A stretch of 33,429 nt of DNA from Methylobacterium sp. (GCF_028290105.1 NZ_JAQGKL010000239.1:1-33429), one strand, 5' to 3'; numbered from the stretch's first letter, positions 1 through 8,443 are shown. Translations and numbers: made by a program. The notes: generated from the letters alone by a model not told the origin.

Positions 1-766
1 CCTTGGCGTGCTCGTACTCTTCCAGCACGACCACCCCGGCGCCCTCGCCCATGACGAAGCCGTCGCGGGCCTTGTCGTAGGGGCGGGAGGCGGCCGTGGG
101 GTTGTCGTTGAAGCCGGTGGACAGCGCCCGGCAGGCGGCGAAGCCCGCGAGCGCGAGGCGGTTCACCGGCGATTCGGCGCCGCCCGCCACCATGACGTCG
201 GCATCGCCGAACTGGATCAGCCGGGCCGCGTCGCCGATGGCGTGGGCCCCGGTGGAGCAGGCCGTGACCACGGCGTGGTTCGGGCCCTTGAGGCCGTGAG
301 CGATGGAGATCTGCCCGGAGGCGAGATTGATGATGCGGCCGGGAATGAAGAAGGGGGAGATCCGGCGAGGGCCCTTGTCGTGCAAGGTCACGGAGGCGTC
401 GTAGATGCCGCCGATGCCGCCGATGCCGGAGCCGACCATCACGCCGGTGGCGCACTGGTCCTCGTAGGTCGTCGGGTGCCAATCGGCGTCGTTCAGGGCC
501 TCGCCGGCGGCGGCCATGGCGTAGACGATGAACGGATCGACCTTGCGCTGCTCCTTGGCCTCCATGAAGGCGTCGGGATTGAAGCTGCCGTTCGTGCCGT
601 CGCCGAAGGGCACGGAACACGCGATGCGGCAGGCGAGATCGTCGACGGGGAACGCCGTCACGACCTTGGCGGCCGACTCGCCGGCGATCAACCGGCTCCA
701 GGTGGCCTCGACCCCGCTGGCCAGCGGCGTCACCATCCCCAAGCCCGTCACCACTACCCGACGCAT
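1..766 (-). CDS. fabF: Beta-ketoacyl-ACP synthase II (FabF), C-terminal end cut by window edge
   Basis: Condensing enzyme of type II fatty-acid elongation in the cytoplasm: it joins malonyl-ACP to a growing acyl-ACP. The minus-strand translation begins MRRVVVTGLGMVTPLASGVE, typical of FabF/KASII. The nucleophile Cys is seen in VTACSTGAHA at about residue 170, followed by the glycine-rich thiolase-fold stretch GGAESPVNRLAL. About 255 of the usual roughly 420 residues are present; the rest, including the two active-site histidines, lies beyond position 1. The ATG at 766 is chosen because the family's conserved N-terminus starts there. It lies 86 nt downstream of acpP on the same strand, in the common fabD-fabG-acpP-fabF order, so co-transcription is likely. 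The family call is firm. FabF rather than FabB is inferred from gene order and sequence. Confidence 0.95.
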   Translation of the reverse strand, partial: MRRVVVTGLGMVTPLASGVEATWSRLIAGESAAKVVTAFPVDDLACRIACSVPFGDGTNGSFNPDAFMEAKEQRKVDPFIVYAMAAAGEALNDADWHPTTYEDQCATGVMVGSGIGGIGGIYDASVTLHDKGPRRISPFFIPGRIINLASGQISIAHGLKGPNHAVVTACSTGAHAIGDAARLIQFGDADVMVAGGAESPVNRLALAGFAACRALSTGFNDNPTAASRPYDKARDGFVMGEGAGVVVLEEYEHAK

Positions 767-806
767 CGCACTATCCCGAACCGGTCCTGTCATCGAACGA
801 CGAATG

Positions 807-840
807 GCGCGCGGGGCCGGTCACGACCCCGCTCGCGCGC
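807..840 (-). other. GC-rich hairpin between acpP and fabF
   Basis: Left arm 807-816 (gcgcgc then gggg) pairs with cccc at 827-830 and gcgcgc at 835-840, leaving a 4-nt bulge on one side. It sits just after the acpP stop on the transcribed minus strand and has no T-run. It could stabilise the abundant acpP message or lower readthrough into fabF; that role is inference. Confidence 0.35.
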
Positions 841-852
841 GTTGCGTCCGTC

Positions 853-1089
853 TTAGGCGGAGTTCTTCTCGAGGAACTTCACCGCGTCGCCGACCGTCTG
901 GATGGTCTCGGCGGCATCGTCCGGAATCTCGACGTTGAACTCTTCCTCGAACGCCATCACGAGCTCGACGGTGTCGAGGCTGTCGGCGCCGAGATCATCG
1001 ATGAAGTTCGCGCCCTCGACCACCTTCTCCGGCTCCACGCCGAGGTGCTCGACAACGATCTTCTTCACGCGCTCAGCGATATCGCTCAT
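853..1089 (-). CDS. acpP: Acyl carrier protein
   Basis: Small acidic carrier that holds growing acyl chains on a 4'-phosphopantetheine arm for the fatty-acid synthase enzymes, in the cytoplasm. The 78-residue length is normal for AcpP. The attachment serine is Ser37 in [18 protein letters not shown], which matches the family signature exactly. Acidic helices follow, ending in VKFLEKNSA. The start at 1089 ([10 protein letters not shown]) is the usual one, with a purine-rich ctaagga stretch upstream. It lies between fabG and fabF on the minus strand. The 444-nt gap before it suggests it has its own promoter, as expected for a very highly expressed gene. Confidence 0.98.
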   Translation of the reverse strand: MSDIAERVKKIVVEHLGVEPEKVVEGANFIDDLGADSLDTVELVMAFEEEFNVEIPDDAAETIQTVGDAVKFLEKNSA

Positions 1090-1533
1090 CGGTCTTGGTC
1101 CTTAGCTCTTCAAGGTCGAGATGGTGCAAGGTCTTTGCAGGTGAACAAGGTCTTTGCAGGTTCAGGTGCCGTGGCCGCCGGCCCGTCCCGGGACATCTGA
1201 TGAGATCGGGCGGCCGGTGTGTTCGATGGCGCGTTTCGGTCAAGTCACCCGACTTGTCCAGTCGGAGCTTGAAGTTTTTCAGACATCCGCAACCCGCTGA
1301 ATCGGCACCCCCCTCGCACGGCAGCCGGGGTGTTAACACAGGGTTCCGACGCTGGCGAGGGCCGGTTCACAACCCGTTCATCGCTGTGGCTTTTTCGAGC
1401 CGCCGGGTGGTTTTGGCGGTGTGCGGTGCAGCGAAGGTTGCCCCTCCCCGACACGCTGGCGGCCGATCGATCGCGATCGACGGTCTGCGTCTCGAAAGAC
1501 CTTCGGCGGTGCCCCGGAACGACGGCGCGCCGC
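1090..1533. promoter_or_regulatory. Long acpP upstream region between fabG and acpP
   Basis: This gap has no convincing gene on either strand. It must hold the end of the fabG message and probably an acpP promoter reading leftward. Visible items are a 19-bp-period duplication at 1127-1161 and a 6-bp-stem hairpin at 1249-1265 (ccgact, 5-nt loop, agtcgg). On the minus strand TTGACC occurs near 1237-1242 and could be a -35 element, but I see no convincing -10 with correct spacing. Confidence 0.4.
1127..1161. repeat. 19-bp-period tandem duplication in the acpP leader
   Basis: The 16-mer caaggtctttgcaggt occurs at 1127-1142 and again, identical, at 1146-1161, separated by gaa. It lies 38-72 nt upstream of the acpP start, within the likely 5' leader. 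It looks like a simple slippage duplication; a regulatory role is unproven. Confidence 0.7.
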
Positions 1534-2274
1534 TCAATACATCGCCATGCCGCCGTTCACGTGGAGCGTCTGGCCGGTGACGTAGGCGGCCTCGTCGGAG
1601 GCGAGGTAGATCGCGGCCGCCGCGATGTCGGTGCCGGTGCCGAGGCGCCCCATGGGGACGCGGCCGAGGATGCCCTCGCGCTGCTTCTCGTTGAGCGCGT
1701 CGGTCATCGGCGAGGTGATGAAGCCCGGCGCAATGCAGTTGACCGTGAGGTTGCGGGTGGCGACTTCCGCCGCCATCGCCTTGGTCATGCCCACCAGCCC
1801 GGCCTTGGCGGCGGCGTAGTTGACCTGCCCCGGATTGCCGGTGGCGCCCACCACCGAGCCGATGTTCACGATGCGGCCGTGGCGGCGCTTCATCATGCCC
1901 TTCACCGCCGCCCGCGAGAGCCGGAACGCCGCCGAGAGGTTGACGGCGATGACCGCATCCCACTCGTCGTCCTTCATGCGCAGCACGAGGTTGTCGCGGG
2001 TGATGCCGGCATTGTTGACCAAGATGTCGAGGCCGCCGAGGGCGGCTTCCGCCGCCGGGATCAGCGCCTCCACCGAGGCCTTGTCGGAGAGGTCGGCGGG
2101 CACGATTTGCACGCGTTCGCCGCCGAGTTCCGCCGCGAAGGCCTCCAGCGCCGCCTGGCGGGTGCCCGAGATGGCGACAGTCGCGCCCTGCGCGTGCAGG
2201 CCCCGCGCGATGGCGCCGCCGAGGCCGCCGGTGGCGCCGGTGACGAGGGCCTTGCGGCCGGTCAGATCGAACAT
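1534..2274 (-). CDS. fabG: 3-oxoacyl-ACP reductase FabG
   Basis: NADPH-dependent short-chain dehydrogenase that reduces 3-oxoacyl-ACP in each round of fatty-acid elongation. The 246 residues are the usual length. The cofactor motif TGATGGLG is at 12-19, NNAG at 87-90, and the catalytic Ser140, Tyr153 and Lys157 (VNYAAAKAG) are all present. The C-terminus (TGQTLHVNGGMAMY) is characteristic of FabG rather than of other SDR proteins. It starts 15 nt after the fabD stop, so the two are almost certainly co-transcribed. acpP follows after a long gap. Confidence 0.97.
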   Translation of the reverse strand: MFDLTGRKALVTGATGGLGGAIARGLHAQGATVAISGTRQAALEAFAAELGGERVQIVPADLSDKASVEALIPAAEAALGGLDILVNNAGITRDNLVLRMKDDEWDAVIAVNLSAAFRLSRAAVKGMMKRRHGRIVNIGSVVGATGNPGQVNYAAAKAGLVGMTKAMAAEVATRNLTVNCIAPGFITSPMTDALNEKQREGILGRVPMGRLGTGTDIAAAAIYLASDEAAYVTGQTLHVNGGMAMY

Positions 2275-2289
2275 GGGGGTTCCTGTCGT

Positions 2290-3231
2290 TCAGCCGAAGG
2301 CGGGGAAGCTTGCGATGTCGTCGGGGGTGCCGACCGCGCCGGCCGAGGCCCCGGCGGCGATGCGCTTGACGAGGCCGGTGAGCACCTTGCCGGTGCCGAT
2401 CTCGGAGAACTGGTCGATGCCGGCGGCGGCCATGGCGGCGACGCTCTCGCGCCAGCGCACGGTGCCGGTGACCTGGGCCACCAGGGCCTCGCGGATCGCC
2501 GCCGTGTCGGTGACGGGGGCGGCCAGCACGTTGGCGTAGACCGGCACCACGGGAGTATGCATCGCGACCTCCGCCAGGGCCCGGCGCATGGCCTCGGCGG
2601 CGGGCGCCATCAGGGAGCAGTGGAACGGGGCCGAGACGTTGAGCATGACCGCGCGCTTGATGCCGCGCCCCTGCGCCAGCGCCACCGCGCGCTCCACCGC
2701 CGCCCGGGCGCCGGAGAGCACCACCTGCCCGCCGCCGTTGTCGTTGGCGACCTCGCAGACCGCGCCCTCGGCGGCCTCGTCGGCAATGGCCTGCGCGGTC
2801 TCCGCATCGGCGCCGATCAGCGCCGCCATGGCGCCCTCGCCCGGGGCCACCGCGCCCTGCATGGCGGTGCCGCGAATCCGCAGGAGCCGTGCGGTGTCGG
2901 CGATGGAGAAGGTGCCGGCGGCGGCGAGCGCCGTGTATTCGCCCAGCGAATGGCCGGCGACGCAGGCGACGTCGCGCCGGAGATCGAGGCCGCGCTCGGC
3001 CTCCAGCACCCGCAGGGTCGCGAGGCTGGCCGCCATCAGGGCCGGCTGCGCGTTGGTGGTGAGGGTGAGGTCCTCCACCGGCCCCTCGAACATCAGGCGG
3101 GAGAGCGGCTGGTTCAGCGCCTCGTCCACCTCCGCGAACACGTCGCGGGCCTGATGGAAATGCTCGGCGAGCGCGCGCCCCATGCCGACGGTCTGGCTGC
3201 CCTGGCCGGGGAAGATGCAAGCGCGCGCCAT
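2290..3231 (-). CDS. fabD: Malonyl-CoA:ACP transacylase FabD
   Basis: Moves malonyl groups from CoA to ACP to supply the elongating synthases. The 313 residues match the family. Motifs in order are FPGQGSQ near the N-terminus, the nucleophile Ser95 in GHSLGEY, Arg120, and the catalytic His204 in APFHCSLM. The frame stays open 111 nt upstream, but the ATG at 3231 (MARACIFPGQGSQ) is preferred: the family N-terminus begins there and GAGGAG lies about 7 nt upstream. It is the first gene of the fabD-fabG-acpP-fabF set. Confidence 0.97.
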   Translation of the reverse strand: MARACIFPGQGSQTVGMGRALAEHFHQARDVFAEVDEALNQPLSRLMFEGPVEDLTLTTNAQPALMAASLATLRVLEAERGLDLRRDVACVAGHSLGEYTALAAAGTFSIADTARLLRIRGTAMQGAVAPGEGAMAALIGADAETAQAIADEAAEGAVCEVANDNGGGQVVLSGARAAVERAVALAQGRGIKRAVMLNVSAPFHCSLMAPAAEAMRRALAEVAMHTPVVPVYANVLAAPVTDTAAIREALVAQVTGTVRWRESVAAMAAAGIDQFSEIGTGKVLTGLVKRIAAGASAGAVGTPDDIASFPAFG

Positions 3232-3357
3232 CGTGAAGCTCCTCGTCGTGCCGGGTCGACCCAAGTCGTTCCGGGTCGCCCCGGCTCCAGCAAGGGCGGC
3301 GCAGTCGCACCGCCCGCCACCTGTGTCAACATGGCACCGCACAGCGCCGGCCGAGGC

Positions 3358-4080
3358 TCAGCCCTCGTTGAAGAAGTCCACCGTGCCGGTATCGAGGCTG
3401 TAGGAGGCGCCCACCACCCGCAGCTTGCCCGCCTTCAGGGGATCGAGCAGGGCCGGCTCGGAGGCGAGGCGCAGGCGCTCGACCACGCGGTTGACGTTGG
3501 CCCGCACGCAGTTCTCCACGAAGTCGCCCGGCTTGTCGCGCTGGGACAGGACGGCGGGCACGATCGGCTCGATCATCCGGCCGATGGAGCCGGGATAGAC
3601 CGTGTTGTTCTTGACCACGTCCACGGCGGCCTCGACGGCGCCGCAGCGGCTGTGGCCCATCACCAGGACCAGCGGGACGGCGAGTTGCGAGACCGCGTAC
3701 TCGATGGAGCCGAGGGCCGCGGTGTCGACGCAGTTGCCGGCGTTTCGCACGATGAACAGCTCGCCGAGCCCGCGCCCGAACAGGATCTCGGGCGAGACGC
3801 GCGAATCGGAGCAGCTCACCAGGACCACGAACGGGGTCTGGCCCAGCGCGATCTCGATCCGGCGCTCGCGGCCCTGGACCGCCCGGACCGGGCTGTCGGT
3901 CTGGTAGCGGCGGTTGCCCTCTTTCAAAGTCTCCAGGGCCTCGTCGGCGGTCAGCGTCGTCTTCTTGGTGGACGGGCTGGCCGCGAAGGCGAGGTTGGGC
4001 AGTGCGGTCGCCGCGAAGCAGGCGGCCCCGAGTTGGCATCCGCAGCCGAGCAGGCTGCGACGGCTGAGCAGCGTCGTCAT
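3358..4080 (-). CDS. Exported beta-class carbonic anhydrase
   Basis: Zinc enzyme that interconverts CO2 and bicarbonate. Zinc ligands and the catalytic dyad are visible: Cys90, Asp92 and Arg94 in CSDSRVSPE, then His143 and Cys146 in GHSRCG. The N-terminus [14 protein letters not shown] has a twin-arginine-like motif at residues 6-11, followed by a hydrophobic stretch to about residue 34 (NLAFAASPS). Tat export to the periplasm is therefore likely. At 240 residues, length minus signal fits plant-type beta-CAs. The ATG at 4080 is chosen because it places the twin arginines at the N-terminus; the frame is open a little further upstream. It is transcribed toward fabD. PEP carboxylase in this window consumes bicarbonate, but a periplasmic enzyme would help only indirectly. 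Confidence 0.88.
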   Translation of the reverse strand: MTTLLSRRSLLGCGCQLGAACFAATALPNLAFAASPSTKKTTLTADEALETLKEGNRRYQTDSPVRAVQGRERRIEIALGQTPFVVLVSCSDSRVSPEILFGRGLGELFIVRNAGNCVDTAALGSIEYAVSQLAVPLVLVMGHSRCGAVEAAVDVVKNNTVYPGSIGRMIEPIVPAVLSQRDKPGDFVENCVRANVNRVVERLRLASEPALLDPLKAGKLRVVGASYSLDTGTVDFFNEG

Positions 4081-4101
4081 GGTGTGGTCCCCCCGTTTCG
4101 A

Positions 4102-4129
4102 GCCCGAATCGCGTCGGCGCGACTCGGGC
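4102..4129. other. Inverted repeat upstream of the carbonic anhydrase gene
   Basis: gcccga (4102-4107) pairs with tcgggc (4124-4129), and the inner tcgcg pairs with cgcga. This gives a 12-bp stem with one mismatch and a tcgg loop. It lies 22-49 nt before the carbonic anhydrase start, a position suited to an operator or leader hairpin. Confidence 0.5.
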
Positions 4130-4319
4130 CGCACTGTCTAGCTCGGGCCGGCCCCGGCCGTCGCCGGGTCGTTTAGCGCGCAGCCTGTCACGGATTGGCG
4201 AGCGAGCACCGAACGTGCGTGACGTGTTGCAGGCGGCGCTGCCGCTTGTTGCAGAGCGCCAAGGGGTGTATGGCACACGCTCAATCCGGAAATTTAGTCT
4301 GAGGAAGGAGCCGTCCGTC

Positions 4320-4730
4320 ATGGCTCGCGTCACCGTTGAAGACTGCATCGACAAGGTCGAGAACCGCTTCGAGCTGGTTCTGCTGGCCAGCCACCGCGCC
4401 CGCCTGCTCGCCGCCGGCGCGCCACTGACCATCGACCGCGACCGCGACAAGAACCCCGTCTGCGCCCTGCGCGAGATCGGCGACGCGACGATCACGGCGG
4501 ACGACCTTAAGGAACAGCTCATCCACTCCATGCAGAAATACGTGGAAGTCGATGAGCCGGAAGCGGAAACCGTTCCGCTGCTTTCGAGCTCGCCGGCCGC
4601 CTCCGCCGTCGCACCGCAATCCTCCAGCGACGACGGCGCCGTCCAGTTCGACCGCATGAGCGAGGAAGATCTTCTGCGCGGCCTCGAGAATCTGGCGCCC
4701 CCGACCGAGACGGACGAAGAGGCCGAGTAA
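4320..4730 (+). CDS. rpoZ: RNA polymerase omega subunit
   Basis: Small subunit that helps assemble and stabilise core RNA polymerase and, in proteobacteria, contributes to the ppGpp binding site. It begins [20 protein letters not shown], the standard omega N-terminus, and is 136 residues long, with an acidic Ser/Pro-rich tail after about residue 75. The ATG at 4320 follows a strong purine-rich site (gaggaagga, about 10 nt upstream), which rules out the open extension to 4215. The gene lies just upstream of rsh, a common alphaproteobacterial pairing that links polymerase to the ppGpp synthetase. A terminator sits between the two genes. Confidence 0.97.
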   Translation: MARVTVEDCIDKVENRFELVLLASHRARLLAAGAPLTIDRDRDKNPVCALREIGDATITADDLKEQLIHSMQKYVEVDEPEAETVPLLSSSPAASAVAPQSSSDDGAVQFDRMSEEDLLRGLENLAPPTETDEEAE

Positions 4731-4757
4731 CTCCGGCCCCTCCGACAACGTCCTCGT

Positions 4758-4785
4758 AAAACCCGGCCGCCGCGCCGGGTTTTTT
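4758..4785 (+). terminator. Rho-independent terminator after rpoZ
   Basis: aaaacccggc (4758-4767) pairs with gccgggtttt (4774-4783) around a 6-nt loop, and the T-run continues to 4785. It lies 27 nt past the rpoZ stop. The rsh gene therefore probably needs its own promoter in the next 130 nt or depends on readthrough. Confidence 0.88.
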
Positions 4786-4912
4786 CATGGCCCCGGCCGG
4801 AATCGCGCCCCATGCGACGCCTTGGGGCTGGCGTCCCCGCGTGCGATGCGGGACACATCGCAAGGTCGCGCTTCCCTGCCGGTCGCGCCATCGTGGAAGG
4901 GTCCCTCGGCGG

Positions 4913-7156
4913 ATGATGCGCCAATACGAGCTTGTCGAGCGGGTCAAGCGCTACAATCCCGCCGCGAACGAAGCCCTGCTCAACCGCGCCTACGTCTACG
5001 CGATGCGCGCCCACGGCACCCAGAAGCGGGCCTCCGGCGATCCCTTCTTTGCCCATCCCCTTGAAGTCGCGGCGATTCTCACGGACCTGAAGCTCGATGA
5101 CGCCACCATCGTGGCGGCGGTCCTGCACGACACCGTGGAAGATACCGCCGCCACCCTCGACGAAATCCGCGAAATCTTCAGCCCCGAGATCGGCGCGCTG
5201 GTCGACGGCCTGACCAAGCTGAAGCGGCTCGACCTCGTCTCGAAGCGGGCGGCCCAGGGCGAGAATTTTCGAAAGCTGCTGCTGGCGGTCGCCGCCGATG
5301 TCCGCGTCCTTCTCGTCAAGCTCGCCGACCGCCTCCACAACATGCGCACCCTCCACCACATGCGCGTGGATAAGCGCGAGCGCATCGCCGAGGAGACCCT
5401 CGACATCTACGCGCCGCTCGCCGGCCGCATGGGCATGCAGGAATTACGCGAGGAGCTTGAAGATCTGGCCCTGCGCAACCTGAAGCCCGAGATCTACGCC
5501 ACCATCGCCCAGCGTCTCTCGGATCTTTCGGCGAAGTCCGAGCGGCTTGTGGAAAGCATCGAGCAGGACCTGACCACCAAGCTCGCGGCTCAAGGGATCA
5601 AGGCGGTCGTCACGGGCCGGCAGAAGCGGCCTTATTCGATCTCCGCGAAGATGGAGCGCAAATCCGTTGCCTTCGAGCAGCTGTCGGACATCTTCGGGTT
5701 CCGCGTAGTCGTCGAAACCTTGGCCGATTGCTACGGTACGCTCGGCGTCGTCCATACGAGTTGGCCGATGGTGCCGGGACGATACAAAGACTACATCTCG
5801 ACGCCCAAGCAGAACGATTACCGCTCCATCCATACCACCGTCATCGGTCCGAAAAGTCAGCGTGTGGAATTGCAGATCCGCACCGCGGCAATGGACGAGA
5901 TCGCCGAGTACGGCATCGCGGCTCACGCGCATTACAAGGAGAGCGGTGGCAAGGACGAGATCGGCGGTATCCATCCGCGCCTCGCCACCGAGAGCGGCGC
6001 CTATCAATGGCTGCGCCGTACCATCGAGTTGCTGGCCGAGGGCGACAGCCCGGAAGAGTTCCTGGAGCACACGAAGCTCGAACTCTTCCAGGATCAGGTA
6101 TTCTGCTTCACTCCGAAAGGGCGCCTGATCGCGCTTCCGCGCGGAGCGACACCGATCGACTTCGCCTATGCGGTTCACACCGACGTCGGCAACTCGGCGG
6201 TCGGCGTGAAGATCAACGGGCGCATGGCGCCGCTCCTTCACGAACTCGTCAACGGCGACGAGGTCGAAATCGCGCGGTCCGATGGCGCGTCCCCACCCGC
6301 GGCTTGGGAATCCCTCGTCGTCACGGGCAAGGCGCGGTCGGCGATCCGGCGGGCGACCCGCTCCGCCGTGCGGCGGCAATATGCGGGGCTTGGCCGCCAG
6401 ATTCTCGACCGCGCCTTCGAGCGGGCCGCCAAGAGCTTTTCAGAGGACAAGCTGCGGGGTGCCCTGCCGCGTCTCGCCCGGCAAAGCACCGAGGACGTCT
6501 TCGCGGCCGTTGGACGGGGAGAAATGTTCTCTGGCGACGTGGTACGGGCCGTCTACCCCGACCACAAGGACGAGCGCCGCGGCGCGCCCGCACCGCTGCC
6601 GCAGCCGAGTTCGGGCGATGGCGCTGGGCGCCTCAGCCTGGCCAAGGACCAGACCATGCGTCTGACCTTCCCGGAGGGCCGGACCTCCGATCTCGACCGT
6701 TCGGATGGTATTCCGATCCGGGGCCTCGACAGCGACCTGCCGGTGAGCTTCGCGCCGAATGGCGGGGCAGTGCCGGGCGACCGCATCGTTGGAATCCTGA
6801 CCCCTGGGGTCGGCGTGACGATCTACCCGATCCAATCGGCTGCCCTCGCAGATTTCGACAACGAGCCCGATCGCTGGCTCGACGTGCGTTGGGACGTCGA
6901 GGCCGGGACGAGCGAGCGCTTCCCAGCGCGTCTCGCGCTGCAATCGATCAACGAGCCCGGCGTGCTCGCGCAGATCGCCCAGGTGATCGCTGATCACGAC
7001 GGCAATATCGACAATGTGTCGATGAAGCGGAAGACGCAGGATTTCACGCAGATCGTCATCGATCTATCGGTGTGGGATCTGAAACATCTGAACGCCATCA
7101 TCGCCGAACTGCGCGGAAAGCGGACCGTCAATAAAGTTGATCGCGTCAACGGCTGA
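4913..7156 (+). CDS. rsh: Bifunctional (p)ppGpp synthetase/hydrolase (RelA/SpoT homologue)
   Basis: Makes and degrades the stringent-response alarmone (p)ppGpp. Domains in order: HD hydrolase with His48 in HPLEV and His72-Asp73 in LHDTVEDT; synthetase around residues 240-350 with RYKDYISTPK and YRSIHTTVIG (Tyr303); TGS starting near 396 (VFCFTPKGRLIALPRGAT); and a C-terminal ACT domain over the last 75 residues (INEPGVLAQIAQVIADHDGNI). Both catalytic halves look intact, as expected for the single Rsh of alphaproteobacteria. The product is 747 residues. The ATG at 4913 (MMRQYELVERVKRYN) is chosen because the conserved N-terminus starts there and ggaagg lies 12 nt upstream; an open extension to 4787 overlaps the rpoZ terminator. 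Confidence 0.96.
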   Translation: MMRQYELVERVKRYNPAANEALLNRAYVYAMRAHGTQKRASGDPFFAHPLEVAAILTDLKLDDATIVAAVLHDTVEDTAATLDEIREIFSPEIGALVDGLTKLKRLDLVSKRAAQGENFRKLLLAVAADVRVLLVKLADRLHNMRTLHHMRVDKRERIAEETLDIYAPLAGRMGMQELREELEDLALRNLKPEIYATIAQRLSDLSAKSERLVESIEQDLTTKLAAQGIKAVVTGRQKRPYSISAKMERKSVAFEQLSDIFGFRVVVETLADCYGTLGVVHTSWPMVPGRYKDYISTPKQNDYRSIHTTVIGPKSQRVELQIRTAAMDEIAEYGIAAHAHYKESGGKDEIGGIHPRLATESGAYQWLRRTIELLAEGDSPEEFLEHTKLELFQDQVFCFTPKGRLIALPRGATPIDFAYAVHTDVGNSAVGVKINGRMAPLLHELVNGDEVEIARSDGASPPAAWESLVVTGKARSAIRRATRSAVRRQYAGLGRQILDRAFERAAKSFSEDKLRGALPRLARQSTEDVFAAVGRGEMFSGDVVRAVYPDHKDERRGAPAPLPQPSSGDGAGRLSLAKDQTMRLTFPEGRTSDLDRSDGIPIRGLDSDLPVSFAPNGGAVPGDRIVGILTPGVGVTIYPIQSAALADFDNEPDRWLDVRWDVEAGTSERFPARLALQSINEPGVLAQIAQVIADHDGNIDNVSMKRKTQDFTQIVIDLSVWDLKHLNAIIAELRGKRTVNKVDRVNG

Positions 7157-7668
7157 GTCGGCATCTCTTGACATATGAACCAGGAGGCACCGATTGTCTT
7201 TGGAGAACATCGCTTGGATGGCACCGCCGATCACATTCCAACAGTCTTACAGAGTTGATTATCCCGCGCGGTACGAGTCGCAGATGCTTTCGGTGTCCTG
7301 ATCGTTACACCAACGCTCCGCTTCACCGGCCCATCAAAGGAACGGATTGGTAGAGATTATCGGCCATCTCGAAGTCCACGGCATTCACCCCATCCGCGCC
7401 AGCCATACAGTGAAGATAGAACTTATGGTTGTTCATAGTCTCAGCCTGGCGTGAAAAACTTGACTTTTCCCGAGACCACTGTCAGATAAGACCGTCTATT
7501 TTATTCATCTAATCTTGTTTACCAGATATTATTCCCTGGTTTCGATTGTTGATTCGATTTTTAATCGTTTGAAGTCAGTGATTTTGCTGCATTTCAGGCA
7601 CCAGATTCGATCAATAAGTGAGCGCGGGATCATTTGAGACAAGACTTCATCAGATATTGGAATTCACG
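7157..7668. other. AT-rich gap between rsh and the NYN gene
   Basis: Base composition falls sharply here, especially 7430-7620 where runs such as tctattttattcatctaatc occur, in a window that is otherwise strongly GC-rich. No recognisable gene is present. A 61-codon plus-strand ORF (7168-7353) and a 37-codon minus-strand ORF (7323-7436) have no recognised motif or good ribosome site. TTGACT at about 7448 resembles a -35 element for the next gene, without a clear partner -10. It may be a decayed gene or a junction left by a rearrangement. Confidence 0.5.
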
Positions 7669-8370
7669 ATGAGCGCACATCAGCGCAGTGCTCTGTTTAT
7701 TGACGGAGCGAATCTATACGCCGCAACTAAATCCCTCGGTGCCGACATCGACTATCGGAGATTGCTGAAAGAATTTCAGTCTCGCGATCATTTACTGAGG
7801 GCTTTCTACTACACTGCGATCGTCGAAGACCAAGAGTATTCCTCGATCCGGCCATTGATCGATTGGCTGGATTACAATGGATTTTGCGTGGTCACGAAGC
7901 CAGCGAAGGAATTCGTCGACTCGCTCGGCCGCCGAAAGGTGAAGGGGAACATGGATATCGAGCTCGCGATCGACGCGCTCGAGCTCGCACCACGCATTGA
8001 CCACATGGTGCTTTTTTCCGGGGATGGAGATTTCTGTTCTCTCGTCAAGGCGATGCAGCGGCGCGGTGTCCGCGTGACCGTCGTGTCGACGATCCAGACC
8101 CAGCCTGCCATGATCGCCGACGATCTCCGTCGCCAGGCCGACGAATTCATCGATCTCGCCCATCTCCTCGCGCGGATCGGTCGAGATCCCGGCGAGCGAA
8201 CACCACGCAGCCCGGACCGGAATCAGGACGGACGGGGCCAGGAAAACCGGGGGACCGGCGACACGCCGACCCGCTCGCGTGGTGAGACTCCGGAACGTTC
8301 CGCTCGGCCGAGCCCTGCCCTCGAGAGCCGCTACGGGATCCGACAGGGCGACGAGACCCTGGAAGGCTAA
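7669..8370 (+). CDS. NYN-domain (LabA/DUF88-like) putative ribonuclease
   Basis: PIN-like NYN fold, a family of metal-dependent RNases or RNA-binding proteins. The conserved acidic residues are seen: Asp12 in LFIDGANLY, Asp96 in GNMDIELAIDAL, and Asp119 and Asp121 in FSGDGDF. The fold spans about residues 6-165. The last 65 residues are a charged, Arg/Gly/Pro/Thr-rich tail that is probably disordered. The ATG at 7669 is preferred over the in-frame GTG at 7618 because the domain starts right after it. A shared hairpin separates it from convergent smpB. Its RNA target is unknown; the SmpB neighbour hints at RNA metabolism but does not prove it. The product is 233 residues. Confidence 0.88.
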   Translation: MSAHQRSALFIDGANLYAATKSLGADIDYRRLLKEFQSRDHLLRAFYYTAIVEDQEYSSIRPLIDWLDYNGFCVVTKPAKEFVDSLGRRKVKGNMDIELAIDALELAPRIDHMVLFSGDGDFCSLVKAMQRRGVRVTVVSTIQTQPAMIADDLRRQADEFIDLAHLLARIGRDPGERTPRSPDRNQDGRGQENRGTGDTPTRSRGETPERSARPSPALESRYGIRQGDETLEG

Positions 8371-8381
8371 CGGCCGACCGG

Positions 8382-8418
8382 AGGAACGGCCCGATCAGTC
8401 GGATAGGGCCGTTCCTTT
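8382..8418. terminator. Terminator hairpin between convergent NYN gene and smpB
   Basis: aggaacggccc (8382-8392) pairs perfectly with gggccgttcct (8406-8416) around a 13-nt loop. Only a short T-run follows on the plus strand. It sits 11 nt after the NYN stop and 27 nt from the smpB stop, so it may end transcripts from both sides. Confidence 0.7.
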
Positions 8419-8443
8419 GAGGTAGATAACGATGAGGTCAGTC

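Noticed and set aside
1127..1161. CRISPR-like repeat
   Set aside because: There are only two units with a 3-nt spacer and no cas genes. It is a simple tandem duplication.
1330..4176. 948-codon open frame on the plus strand across the fab region
   Set aside because: It is antisense to fabG, fabD and the carbonic anhydrase, which have full catalytic motifs. Its translation is low-complexity Gly/Ala/Arg/His, typical of the opposite strand of GC-rich genes.
7168..7353. 61-codon plus-strand ORF after rsh
   Set aside because: Its composition looks random and it shows no motif. It overlaps the opposite-strand candidate.
7323..7436. 37-codon minus-strand ORF in the AT-rich gap
   Set aside because: It has no clear ribosome site or family resemblance and is too short to support as a gene from sequence alone.
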